Origin: Arthrobacter sp. AQ5-06
GTDB lineage: Bacteria; Actinomycetota; Actinomycetes; Actinomycetales; Micrococcaceae
Reading direction: 5' to 3'
DNA length: 64,000 bases
NCBI RefSeq assembly: GCF_003287955.1
Contig: NZ_QMKP01000014.1
Coordinates: 1-64,000, forward strand
Part shown: piece by piece, positions 54,045 to 63,271 of the stretch
Numbering within the stretch: position 1 is the first letter of the stretch
How the letters are laid out: every line of letters begins with the position of its first letter
Translations under genes and position numbers: made by a program
Notes under the pieces: model-generated
What the model saw: the letters and a program-made list of their open reading frames with translations, nothing else
The model's database searches: none
Told to the model about the DNA's origin: nothing

Positions 54045-55016
54045 GTGCGCCTTGGCAACTTCCTCCGCGCGCGCCGGGAACAGACCCGTCCTGAGGACAT
54101 AGGGTTACCTGCCAGCTCACGACGGCGGACGCCCGGACTCCGCCGCGAAGAAGTCGCAGTTCTCGCGAACGTAGGCGTGTCTTGGTACACCTGGCTCGAG
54201 CAGGGACGGGCCATAGGCGCATCGGAGGAAATCCTTGACGCTATCGCGGACGCACTCCGGCTCAGCCCCGAAGACCGCACGCATATCCGTCGGCTGGCCT
54301 CCGGACGCCGATCGCCCGAAAGGTCTGCCACTTTGCCTTCCGGCCCGCCCGCAGAAGCCGACGGCGAGCGGCTCGCGCTTCTGCAGCAACTGGTGGATGC
54401 CATGACCAACCCCAGCTACATCGCGGATCCCTTTTGGACGGTTGTAGTCATGAACACTGCTGCCGCCAGCACCTTCGATACCCGTGTGGGCGCCAGCTGT
54501 CTGCAACGGTTTTTCACAGATCAAGAGCTTGCCCGGTCGCATGTGCACCAGGAGATGATGGCCCGTTCCATGGTGGCTCAGTTCCGGGCACAGTCGGCAA
54601 GGTATCTCGACGATCCCCGCTTTGAGGTCATGGCGCGCGGCCTGTGCGAAGTATCGGAGGCCTTCCGCGAACTGTGGCAACGCCAGGTGGTGGGCGATTC
54701 GTACCATGTCGACGTCGTCTATGATCACCCGGCCCTGGGCAGGATGAGCTTCGACCCCATGGTTTTGGCAGTTCCGCAATTTCCGACACTCCGGCTCTTC
54801 ACGTACTTGCCCAAAAGAGGAACCGGGACCCAGTCGGCACTGCTCGAGCTGAACCGGAAGGCCGTCGCCCAGCGGCACACAAAGCTACATGCTTCACCTT
54901 CGATCGCTCGAACGGGCACAGTTTCGCGGGACAGGGCGTCTGCTATGGCGGAGGGCTCGGCTGCCTCCGAGGTCGCGGCCATGGCCGAGGTCAGTGGTGC
55001 GGGGGCACTGGTCTGA
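54045..55016 (+). CDS. MmyB-type helix-turn-helix regulator
   Basis: About 323 aa. XRE-type HTH (about 5-75; RRTPGLRREEVAVLANVGVS followed by W-Y-T-W-L-E-Q-G-R) and a PAS-like MmyB ligand-binding domain (about 105-260; WTVVVMNTAA). The domain is named after MmyB of the methylenomycin cluster. Start uncertain: GTG at 54045 is conservative, but homologous residues begin at about 54015, where an ATT follows GGAG by five bases. The last 50 residues are Ala/Ser-rich. Probable pathway-specific activator. Confidence 0.82.
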   Translation: MRLGNFLRARREQTRPEDIGLPASSRRRTPGLRREEVAVLANVGVSWYTWLEQGRAIGASEEILDAIADALRLSPEDRTHIRRLASGRRSPERSATLPSGPPAEADGERLALLQQLVDAMTNPSYIADPFWTVVVMNTAAASTFDTRVGASCLQRFFTDQELARSHVHQEMMARSMVAQFRAQSARYLDDPRFEVMARGLCEVSEAFRELWQRQVVGDSYHVDVVYDHPALGRMSFDPMVLAVPQFPTLRLFTYLPKRGTGTQSALLELNRKAVAQRHTKLHASPSIARTGTVSRDRASAMAEGSAASEVAAMAEVSGAGALV

Positions 55017-55091
55017 GAGATCGCTCCACCCTGCCTCACCCAGTGATCCCTTCCAAGCGCAGAACACTCTACAAATACTCAAGGAGTAGCC

Positions 55092-55352
55092 ATGTCCAAG
55101 CAACCTACGGCCACCCGTGCCGTGCAGATCTCGCCACCAAACAAGCATCAGTTGGCACTGATGATCTGGATAGCAGTATTTCCTACCCTGACTCTTATCA
55201 ACCTTGCCTTCGGAGACTGGCTCGGAACCCTGCACCCTGTAGTGCGCACCTTTGTCTTGGTCACGGTCGCAGTCCCGATCGTAATTTACGGAATCATGCC
55301 CTGTCTGCACCGGCTACGGGCCAGGCTTATGACCCGCGCTGCCGGCAGTTAG
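55092..55352 (+). CDS. Small two-helix membrane protein
   Basis: 86 aa. Two hydrophobic segments (about 21-43 and 50-72; LALMIWIAVFPTLTLINLAF, then FVLVTVAVPIVIYGIM) and a basic C-terminus. Similar small proteins occur with antibiotic-biosynthesis monooxygenases; function unknown. CAAGGAGTAGCC precedes the ATG. Ends the cluster. Confidence 0.7.
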   Translation: MSKQPTATRAVQISPPNKHQLALMIWIAVFPTLTLINLAFGDWLGTLHPVVRTFVLVTVAVPIVIYGIMPCLHRLRARLMTRAAGS

Positions 55353-55642
55353 CTTCTTCGCCCGGGGAAGGCATGCACTGGCAATGAGGTCGGGGCGGAG
55401 AGTCGGCCGCGTAAGGCCACCTTGACCTCAGCGCAGATCAAGGCTCATCAGCACGCGGGGGAAGCCATTGATCACGGATTCGGCGTCGGCGGCCTTGGGG
55501 AAGCCAGCTGCTTTCACCGCCCAGTACGTCAACACCGAAACCACCCAGTGGGCAACCAACCCCGACGGCGACACTTACGGCGCACAGAACGAGAACGGAA
55601 GTCCTGACATGGTCGCCGTCGCGGCCGCGCCGACCGGCACCC
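55353..55642. other. Gene-free stretch
   Basis: Short frames (one containing FTAQYVNTETTQWATNPDG) are open but have no convincing start or family. Nothing else seen. Confidence 0.35.
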
Positions 55643-55804
55643 TCAGCTGGTCTCCCACCAGGACTCACGCTCGAACCAACGCGCGGGATCCGAGGCCACC
55701 GCCCACACGAGCCCGTCATACCGGATCGCCAAGGGCTCCCCGGCCAAGGTGAATCGAACGTCCACCGCGGCCGCCCGGGCGGTCTCACTCTGTTGTGCCG
55801 TCAC
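55643..55804 (-). CDS. Small DUF6504-like protein, 53 aa
   Basis: MTAQQSETARAAAVDVRFTL followed by R-Y-D-G-L-V-W-A-V-A, P-A-R-W-F-E-R-E-S-W-W-E. This core resembles DUF6504 proteins that occur near Y-family DNA polymerases in actinobacteria; the usual C-terminal strand is missing. GTG at 55804 lies 20 bases inside the preceding gene, indicating coupled translation. Confidence 0.6.
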   Translation of the reverse strand: MTAQQSETARAAAVDVRFTLAGEPLAIRYDGLVWAVASDPARWFERESWWETS

Positions 55805-56147
55805 GCTGCGTTCTCTCTCCCAAAGTCCTGTTCAAATCTGATTTCCGTGTCACGGCCGAGGCCCACACCCACGTCCGGCGCCGCACCGGACCGTCCTCCC
55901 AGGAGACTCGAACCGCCTTCGCGGTCCAGGAGTAGACCACTCCATCGATGAGTTCCGCGCAGTCCTGAAACCGGATCCAGGCCCGCACGGGGATCCCGTG
56001 CACGTCGGTGCTGGAAGGGGTGTTCTCAAAGTCCAGTTCCTCCACGGTCAGCCCGATCGGCAGAGCACGCCGGGCGTACCGCGCTTGAAGCCCCTTGAGC
56101 TGGTCCCGGTCCACTACCACACCGTTAGTACTTATATACCAACGCAT
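55785..56147 (-). CDS. Hypothetical protein, 120 aa
   Basis: MRWYISTNGVVVDRDQLKGL; a Trp-rich central region V-R-A-W-I-R-F-Q-D and V-Y-S-W-T-A-K-A-V-R-V-S-W-E. Not recognised. Overlap with the DUF6504-like gene indicates an operon of two small proteins. No membrane segments. Confidence 0.6.
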   Translation of the reverse strand: MRWYISTNGVVVDRDQLKGLQARYARRALPIGLTVEELDFENTPSSTDVHGIPVRAWIRFQDCAELIDGVVYSWTAKAVRVSWEDGPVRRRTWVWASAVTRKSDLNRTLGERTQRDGTTE

Positions 56148-56650
56148 TTCCGTAAGTACGTATCTATGTTCGGATCATACGCCGGTTTCAGTGTGTGGGA
56201 AGGGTCTGACAATCAGGCCGGACCGGCCGCAGCGGCCCCGCCTGCGTGGTCTGCGCTGACGCTCCGACCTGGGAAATGGCCGTCCGGTTCGCTCCCGCCT
56301 GTTGGGCCGGGCGCGGACGTCGCAGAGCTCCGCCGGACCGACCTGGTTGTTTTTGCCTTACATGTGGCTGGGTTCTTCTCCGTACAAGGGCCCTGATCGT
56401 AGCCGTCCGGGGGCCCGACCCGTCAACCCGCGCGGACGCGCAGGGGCAGGCGGTCGCTGCGCTCCCTTATTTCCTGTCCCTGCGCGTCCACTTTTCGGGG
56501 TTGACGGCCCACCCTCGACCGGCTGGACCAGGTGGGGCCTCGCACGGCGGGGCAGGAAGGAGGTGGCTACATGAGCATCGAGCCCATCGGCTGATTCCGA
56601 CAAGCCCGGGGCACGCTTGGGGGGCGCAAACTCCCGGTAGCATCATTGAT
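56148..56650. other. Gene-free stretch
   Basis: Open frames here are Arg/Pro/Gly-rich without ribosome sites. No repeats or RNA features recognised. Confidence 0.4.
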
Positions 56651-57049
56651 ATGCCCACTGCGCTTGAAATGGCAGGTCCCATCCTGGAAATGATGACCTG
56701 GCTCTGCCTTCCGCCGGGGCTTGCCCTGCTTTTCTACTCGGGCATCCTTCGGCGGTTTGTGTACCCGTGGACCGTTGCAGAAGCGGTGGTCTACGCGGAC
56801 GCTACCGGGACTGGCTTTCGCTGGTTTGACCGCAAGTACCAGGTCCACCACGCCCCGATGTCACCCCACGACATCAAGGACCTGGCCGTGGGCGACACCC
56901 TGCCGATCTATTACCACCCCAAGCGCCCCACGCAGTGGCAGACCGCAGCGCCCGAAACGGTGGGGCGGACCGCCGTCGTGCTTGGCCGCGTGCTTACCGG
57001 GATCGGTGCCGTGGCGCTCATCGCAGGCTTCCTGCTGCCGATGTTCTGA
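56651..57049 (+). CDS. DUF3592-like membrane protein
   Basis: 132 aa. Helices at about 9-30 and 105-130 flank an extracytoplasmic beta-rich domain (A-D-A-T-G-T-G-F-R-W, VGDTLPIYYHPKRP). The V-G-D-x-x-P-I-Y-Y-x-P pattern is typical of DUF3592. The start lacks a ribosome site, so it may be leaderless. Function unknown. Confidence 0.65.
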   Translation: MPTALEMAGPILEMMTWLCLPPGLALLFYSGILRRFVYPWTVAEAVVYADATGTGFRWFDRKYQVHHAPMSPHDIKDLAVGDTLPIYYHPKRPTQWQTAAPETVGRTAVVLGRVLTGIGAVALIAGFLLPMF

Positions 57050-57102
57050 CGTTCAGTGGCTGTATCAGCAGCGCGTACGACGGCGGTCGCGGCCAGGGCG
57101 GG

Positions 57103-57462
57103 TCAGCCCGCGTTTCGCGGGGCAAACATGATCACAGCCACCCCGACCAGGCAGATGACGGAGCCCGCGATGTCCCACCGGTCCGGACGGAAACCGTCGA
57201 AGATGATTCCCCATGCAAGCGACCCAGCCACAAACACTCCGCCGTAGGCGGCCAGGATCCGGCCGAAATGGGCGTCCGGCTGGAGGGTGGCCACAAAGCC
57301 GTAGAGGCCCAGGGCTATGACACCCAGCCCTGCCCACCACCAGTCCTTGCCCTCGCGGACTGACTGCCACACGAGCCACGCGCCGCCGATCTCGGCAGCA
57401 GCGGCCAGGACGAAGAGCGCAGTCGTTTTGGCGATCGCCACGGTTTCGGCAGGAATAGTCAC
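57103..57462 (-). CDS. YnfA/UPF0060 family membrane protein
   Basis: About 119 aa, four membrane helices, small-multidrug-resistance-like fold. [20 protein letters not shown] and [16 protein letters not shown] and A-Y-G-G-V-F-V are family signatures. GTG at 57462 chosen from the expected N-terminus. Function unknown; possible small-molecule exporter. Convergent with the DUF3592-like gene. Confidence 0.85.
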   Translation of the reverse strand: MTIPAETVAIAKTTALFVLAAAAEIGGAWLVWQSVREGKDWWWAGLGVIALGLYGFVATLQPDAHFGRILAAYGGVFVAGSLAWGIIFDGFRPDRWDIAGSVICLVGVAVIMFAPRNAG

Positions 57463-57539
57463 AGCCTCATCATGCCAGCCGGGAATGCGGCCAGCCGCGG
57501 GGAGGTTGGGCCATGCCTGCAACGCACCGGATTCCTTTC

Positions 57540-58183
57540 GTTCGGCCACTGGGGCCCCGGCCAGGGTTCCCGCACCAGAACCGCCGCCCGGGCCAGCCGG
57601 ATAGAGATGGGCACCGGCGTCATGGACATGCGCATGAAAATCCGCTGGACATGGCCGAGGAAGCTGCGGCAACGGATCTGATCAGCGGCGGCAGGCTGCA
57701 GCTGGGCATCAGCTGTGGTTCACCCGGGCCTGCCCGGAACGGAGCCGCCGCCTTCGGCCACAAACCGGCAGAAGGGGAGACCGATGCAGACATGTCCCGC
57801 CGGCACGCAGCCCAGTTCCGGCACGCCATCAGCGGCGCCGGAGTGGCTGAGTCGGACCCGCGCAACACCGCCGTGTGGGCGGCCAGCCTAGGGCATGAAC
57901 CTGATGAGCTCTACGCTGCTCACCGAGGACACCGGTGTTCCCTTCGACCAGCTGCAGGCGGAGCAAATCCAACTCTTCCGGTGGCAGCACGCTTGGCAAG
58001 ACCTATGCCGGCGCCCCGGATGTCCTGGCCGAACAGTTGGCGGCCGGCGCCGCGGTCCAGGCCGCGGACACACTGGTGGTGACAGTGCCCAACCAGTTGG
58101 GCGTTGACTTCAATGCCAAAATGCTGGGCAACATCGCCCGCTACATTGCGCCCGCCGTCGGCTGGACCCCGGCCCGTTCCTGA
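57540..58183 (+). pseudogene. Luciferase-like (LLM-class) flavin monooxygenase, decayed
   Basis: Pieces in different frames: [15 protein letters not shown], then [20 protein letters not shown] with QLGISCGSP, GETDADMSRRHA, MNLMSSTLLTEDTGVPFD and finally YAGAPDVLAEQLAAGAAV with LVVTVPNQLGVDFN. Order fits one LLM-class oxidoreductase with deletions and at least three frameshifts. Confidence 0.75.
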
Positions 58184-58285
58184 TCCGGCGCAGATTCCGC
58201 TGGGTGATCCGCCCGGAAGGGAATATCCTGAGAGGGTGCGGGCCATTGAGGCCCGGTTATTCCTCACGGCCTAGAGAGGCTCAGC

Positions 58286-58489
58286 ATGTCCGAGAAGCTA
58301 CACCTCGCACCGGAAGACGAATTCCCGGATGATCTCTCCGCAGTTCCGGACAAGGAGCTGCAGGTGTTGGACAGTCAGGTACAGCGCCAACTGGACTACG
58401 AGTACGTGGCCGAGGGCGAACCGAATCCCGAGACCGAATTTCGGCACCACGACCTGGATGAGGAATTCGAGGAACGCGACGACCGCTGA
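58286..58489 (+). CDS. Small acidic hypothetical protein, 67 aa
   Basis: MSEKLHLAPEDEFPDDLSAV, with D-Y-E-Y-V-A-E-G-E and a C-terminus D-E-E-F-E-E-R-D-D-R. Strongly acidic, no cysteines or membrane helix. GAGAGG precedes the ATG. Not recognised; resembles small conserved proteins of this group of bacteria. Confidence 0.6.
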   Translation: MSEKLHLAPEDEFPDDLSAVPDKELQVLDSQVQRQLDYEYVAEGEPNPETEFRHHDLDEEFEERDDR

Positions 58490-58632
58490 ATACCGTCCCC
58501 CGCCGTCGGCCTGGCCCATTCCGGTGATCTGCAGTGGAAATTAGTCAGCATCCTTACTAATATTGTTCAAGGAACCATCCACAAGCCACAGCCGTTAGGC
58601 TTGTAGCGGGCTTTGGGGGGCTAAGCGCCCCA

Positions 58633-58665
58633 TTATTACTGCGTGACGGCTTATTACTGCGTGAC
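58633..58665. repeat. Direct repeat upstream of the desaturase operon
   Basis: TTATTACTGCGTGAC at 58633-58647 and again at 58651-58665, 18-base period, 55 bases before the ferredoxin-reductase ATG. A regulator site or a recent duplication. Confidence 0.75.
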
Positions 58666-58719
58666 TGCGGAACGGTCAGGAGAGAGAAATATGGCTCGCG
58701 CCGCTTTAGGTTTAACTGC

Positions 58720-59817
58720 ATGATCCGGCTACGTCAGCTGGCACAGGCGGCTTCCGTACTGACCACGCCATTGGCACCGGAAGATATTCTGGCGCTCTTC
58801 AACCCTGTCTTCTCCGCGCGCCAGCTGCGCGGAGTGGTGACCCGTGTGGTCCAGGAAACGGCGCAGTCGGCCACCATCTTTTTCCGTCCCGGCCGCGGCT
58901 GGCATTCGCACCTGGCCGGCCAGTGGGCGCGCATCGGCGTTGAGCTGGACGGCGTCCGCCACTGGCGCTCCTATTCGCTGAGCGCCCCCGCCGGCAAGGA
59001 CCCCGCCATCACCGTCACCGACGTCGGCGCTGTTTCCGGAACCCTGGTCCGGACCACCAAACCGGGCGACGTCCTTTTCCTGGCACCCCCGCAAGGCGAC
59101 TTCGTCCTGCCCGAGCACCCCAGGCCGCTCCTGATGGTCACCGCCGGCAGCGGCATCACTCCGGTGATGTCCATGATCCGAACCCTTGTTCCCCGCCGCC
59201 CGGATGCCGACGTCGTCCTTGTGCACTCCGCCCGCACACCCGGCGACAGCCTCTTCCGCGAGGAACTCGCCGAACTGGCCGACCAGTTCCCCAACTTCCG
59301 GCTGGCCCACTGGTACACAGGCGAACAGGGCCGGATGGACCTGACCAACACGGCCGAACTCGATGAGATCTGCCCGGACTGGAAAGAACGGGCTGCGTAC
59401 GCCTGCGGCCCGGACAGTTTCCTGGACGACGCCGAGGCATTATGGAAGCAGGCGTCCCTCACCGCCGGGGCCCCCGGTTCCGATGTTGCTCTCGCCGGCG
59501 ATCCCGGCAACCTGATGATTGAACGGTTCAATACCACCTTCGCCGGGGGTGTGGGGCACGACGGCGGCCTGGTCACCTTTGAGGCGTCGGACCGGGAAGT
59601 TGACGCCGACGGCGATACCCCGCTGCTCGACCTCGGCGAGGACGCCGGGGTGCTGATGCCCAGCGGCTGCCGGATGGGAATCTGCCACAGTTGCCTGACT
59701 CCGCTCCTGGCCGGACAGGTCCGTGACCTTCGCACCAACGAGGTCCACGGCGAACCCGGCCAACTGATCCAAACGTGTGTCTCGGCAGCCGCCGGACCCG
59801 TCAACCTCGAACTCTGA
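58720..59817 (+). CDS. Ferredoxin-type reductase for a fatty acid desaturase
   Basis: 365 aa: FAD-binding barrel (about 30-125; HWRSYSLSAP binds FAD), NAD(P)H domain (about 130-230; VTAGSGITPVMSMIR) and a C-terminal plant-type 2Fe-2S domain with C-R-M-G-I-C-H-S-C and a later Cys in QTCVS. Passes electrons from NAD(P)H to the desaturase encoded 13 bases downstream, as in the mycobacterial Rv3230c-DesA3 pair. Confidence 0.92.
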   Translation: MIRLRQLAQAASVLTTPLAPEDILALFNPVFSARQLRGVVTRVVQETAQSATIFFRPGRGWHSHLAGQWARIGVELDGVRHWRSYSLSAPAGKDPAITVTDVGAVSGTLVRTTKPGDVLFLAPPQGDFVLPEHPRPLLMVTAGSGITPVMSMIRTLVPRRPDADVVLVHSARTPGDSLFREELAELADQFPNFRLAHWYTGEQGRMDLTNTAELDEICPDWKERAAYACGPDSFLDDAEALWKQASLTAGAPGSDVALAGDPGNLMIERFNTTFAGGVGHDGGLVTFEASDREVDADGDTPLLDLGEDAGVLMPSGCRMGICHSCLTPLLAGQVRDLRTNEVHGEPGQLIQTCVSAAAGPVNLEL

Positions 59818-59830
59818 GGAGCAATACCGC

Positions 59831-61018
59831 ATGTCAGTAGTTTCAGAAAGCAAGAAAGTCTCCGAAAGCAACACCGCCCCCACCGGAGCGGCAAAGAGGC
59901 GCCCCGGAGCGCTGGCCGAGTCCGGCAGTCCCTTGGTCCGTCCTCCTGCCGCTGCGCACCTTACCGACGAACAGGTAGCTGAGCTGGGCCGCGAACTCGA
60001 CGCGATCCGCGACGAAATCCTGGCCAAGCGCGGCGCCTCCGACGCCGCCTACATCCGCCGCATGATCAAGATCCAGCGCGGGCTGGAGATCTCCGGCCGC
60101 GCGGCACTGCTGGTCAGCAAGAACAAGGCAGCCTGGGTCACCGGCACCACGCTGCTGAGCTTCGCCAAGATCCTGGAAAACATGGAACTCGGCCACAACA
60201 TCCTGCACGGGCAGTGGGACTGGATGCGGGACCCTGACATCCACTCCACCACCTGGGAGTGGGACTTCGTCACCCCGTCGCGCGCCTGGCAGCACACGCA
60301 CAACGACCTCCACCACCGCTGGACCAACGTGGTGGGCAAGGACAACGACGTCGGGTACAACCTCCTGCGTATGGACGAGGACCAGCCGTGGAAGCCCCAC
60401 AACCTGGGCAACCCGGTATACAACGCCATCCTTTCCCCGCTCTTCGAATGGGGCATCGCCATCTACGACCTTGAGCTTGCTGAGTACCAGGCAGGCAAGA
60501 AATCCAAGGAAGCGATGGTCAAGGACCTCAAGGCCCTGGGCCGCAAGGTGGTCACCCAGTTCACCAAGGACTACGCCGCCACTCCCGCCGTCGCCATGCT
60601 CACCGGTTCCGGCAAGCAGGCGCTCTACGGCACTCTGACCGCCAATGCCGTCCGCAACGTCTGGGCGCACGCCGTGATCTTCTGCGGCCACTTCCCGGAA
60701 GGCGCTGACACCTTCACCGAGGAAATGGTGGAAGGCGAAACCCGCGGTGACTGGTACGTCCGCCAGATGATCGGCTCTGCCAACATCTCCGGCTCCAAGT
60801 TCATGCACCTGATGACCGGCAACCTGTCGCACCAGATCGAGCACCACCTCTTCCCGGACCTGCCGTCCAACCGGTACGCCGAGGTTGCTCCGCGGGTACG
60901 CGAGATCTGCCAGCGTTACGGCCTGAAGTACACCACAGGTCCGCTGCTGAAGCAGGTGGGATCTTCCTGGGCGAAGGTTTTCAAGCTGGCGCTGCCGGGC
61001 AAGGCTGCCAGGGCTTGA
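59831..61018 (+). CDS. Membrane acyl-CoA desaturase (DesA3/linoleoyl-CoA desaturase type)
   Basis: 395 aa diiron enzyme. Three histidine boxes: HNILH (122-126), HTHNDLHH (155-162) and HQIEHHLFP (about 336-344). Membrane segments lie near 95-120 and 280-300. Introduces a double bond in long-chain acyl chains, probably delta-9, for membrane fluidity. ATG at 59831. Ends in a strong terminator. Confidence 0.93.
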   Translation: MSVVSESKKVSESNTAPTGAAKRRPGALAESGSPLVRPPAAAHLTDEQVAELGRELDAIRDEILAKRGASDAAYIRRMIKIQRGLEISGRAALLVSKNKAAWVTGTTLLSFAKILENMELGHNILHGQWDWMRDPDIHSTTWEWDFVTPSRAWQHTHNDLHHRWTNVVGKDNDVGYNLLRMDEDQPWKPHNLGNPVYNAILSPLFEWGIAIYDLELAEYQAGKKSKEAMVKDLKALGRKVVTQFTKDYAATPAVAMLTGSGKQALYGTLTANAVRNVWAHAVIFCGHFPEGADTFTEEMVEGETRGDWYVRQMIGSANISGSKFMHLMTGNLSHQIEHHLFPDLPSNRYAEVAPRVREICQRYGLKYTTGPLLKQVGSSWAKVFKLALPGKAARA

Positions 61019-61034
61019 GCTGACTAAGCCTGAT

Positions 61035-61077
61035 AAGAGTGGATGGGCCAGGCGAAACGCCTGGCCCATCCACTCTT
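61035..61077. terminator. Bidirectional rho-independent terminator
   Basis: 20-bp perfect stem 61035-61054 with 61058-61077, loop AAA, followed by T-run; between the convergent desaturase and hydrolase genes. Confidence 0.93.
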
Positions 61078-61082
61078 TTTTG

Positions 61083-62000
<918 letters not shown>

Positions 62001-62034
62001 CTAGGGACCGCCCGCCGCGGCACCAAGGATGTCG

Positions 62035-62232
62035 CTACTGGGAGGGTTGGGGCAGCTCGCACGCGATCTGCGGGTTGACGCCCAAATAGTTCAAGGGCCC
62101 GGCGACGATGGTCACGGCCACCGTTCCGGCTTGGGCGCAGGACCCGGGAGCCCCGCCGAAGTAGCCGCGCTGCCAGGCGGCGATTCCTCCGATGATCAGC
62201 CAGATGACAATCAGTGCTCCGAGAAACTTCAT
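62035..62232 (-). CDS. Small conserved membrane protein, 65 aa
   Basis: MKFLGALIVIWLIIGGIAAW forms one N-terminal membrane helix; then QRGYFGG, a Cys, and V-A-G-P-L-N-Y-L-G-V-N-P. Two cysteines in the outside part could pair. Widespread in this group of actinobacteria, of unknown function. Confidence 0.7.
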   Translation of the reverse strand: MKFLGALIVIWLIIGGIAAWQRGYFGGAPGSCAQAGTVAVTIVAGPLNYLGVNPQIACELPQPSQ

Positions 62233-62300
62233 GGTGTCCTCCCATGGCCGTGGCCGCCCGTGCATTCAAGTATGCGCCGATATCCGGAAAGCTCACAGGA

Positions 62301-62345
62301 CCCAAAACGCCCGTTACCCTTTTCGTCGGTAACGGGCGTTTTGGG
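62301..62345. terminator. Rho-independent terminator
   Basis: 18-bp perfect stem CCCAAAACGCCCGTTACC (62301-62318) with 62328-62345. The A/T tracts are in the stem, so it can act in both directions; it follows the minus-strand remnant ending at 62353. Confidence 0.85.
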
Positions 62346-62352
62346 AGGGGAA

Positions 62353-62690
62353 CTAGGGGCGGGCGCCGAAGCCTCCGCCGCCCGGACCCTGTGCAGCGGT
62401 GTACTCGCCGGCCGTCACGGTCGATCCGAGCGTCACCTGCACGCCGGACTGCGTCGAGGAGGTGCCCGATGTGACCACCATGCCCACGCTCCCGGCCGCC
62501 GCCACGGTGCCGCCGGTGATGGTCAGTTCGCCGTTGATGGTTTGGTGATGTCGCCGAAGCTGTCGTTGGCGAAGGCTGACTGGAGGGCGGTGACATCGCC
62601 AAGCGCGACGTCGGCAACGTAGTAGGTGACGGTGCTGTCGCCGCTGGTGGTGGCCGCCGGCCAACCGGGTGGCGCAGATCACCGTTTCGT
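62353..62690 (-). pseudogene. C-terminal remnant of a carbohydrate-binding-domain protein
   Basis: TVTYYVADVALGDVTALQSA, then after a frameshift near 62545 TINGELTITGGTVAAAGSVG, ending AAQGPGGGGFGARP at 62353. The repeated beta-strand style (INGELTITGG) is typical of secreted carbohydrate-binding or adhesin-like proteins. Missing N-terminus and frameshift indicate decay. Confidence 0.5.
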
Positions 62691-62734
62691 TGCGCGGCGC
62701 CCAACAGCCAGCGCGTCAGGCGAAGGGGTGCGGC

Positions 62735-63142
62735 TTACTGCTGCCGTTGTGGCGTGGGCTTCTGGCGGGTGGGGGTGTCCACCGGGCAGAGCCGCAGTGC
62801 GAGCTCCTGCAGTTCCTTGGGGTGGAACGGCTTGGTCAGGTAGGCAGCAGCGCCGGAGGCCATTCCGGCCAGGATGTCATCCTCCTCGGACCTGGCCGTG
62901 AGGAAAAGCAGGGGAGCGGTGCTTAAGGCACGGATTGCCCGGGCAACGACGTGCCCGTCCATGTCCGGCAGGCCAAGGTCCAGAGTGATCAGCGAAACCG
63001 ATGGTTCAGCGGCTGCGGCAATTCCTTCGGCGCCGTTGGCAACTGAACGCACGGAAAAGCCTGCGCGGGTCAGGACCACCGTGATCAGGCCGCGGATGTC
63101 ATCGTTGTCCTCGATGACAAGACAGATACGTTTTGTTTCCAT
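62735..63142 (-). CDS. Stand-alone response-regulator receiver protein
   Basis: 135 aa CheY-like domain: acidic pocket E11/D12, phospho-acceptor Asp55 (TLDLGLPD), Thr82 and Lys104. No output domain; a short Gln/Arg tail follows. No histidine kinase gene is next to it, although a GAF-ANTAR regulator lies upstream on the same strand. Partner unknown. Confidence 0.92.
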   Translation of the reverse strand: METKRICLVIEDNDDIRGLITVVLTRAGFSVRSVANGAEGIAAAAEPSVSLITLDLGLPDMDGHVVARAIRALSTAPLLFLTARSEEDDILAGMASGAAAYLTKPFHPKELQELALRLCPVDTPTRQKPTPQRQQ

Positions 63143-63271
63143 GAAAGCCCCTCAGCCAGCTTTGCCACCAGTGTACGGGCTGGAGGGGTGGTAAACCGTC
63201 ATAGTGACGTATTCCGCAAACCGGCCGCCGGTCGTCTCAGCGGTCACTTCGCTGGCCGCCGGCTGCGGGGT

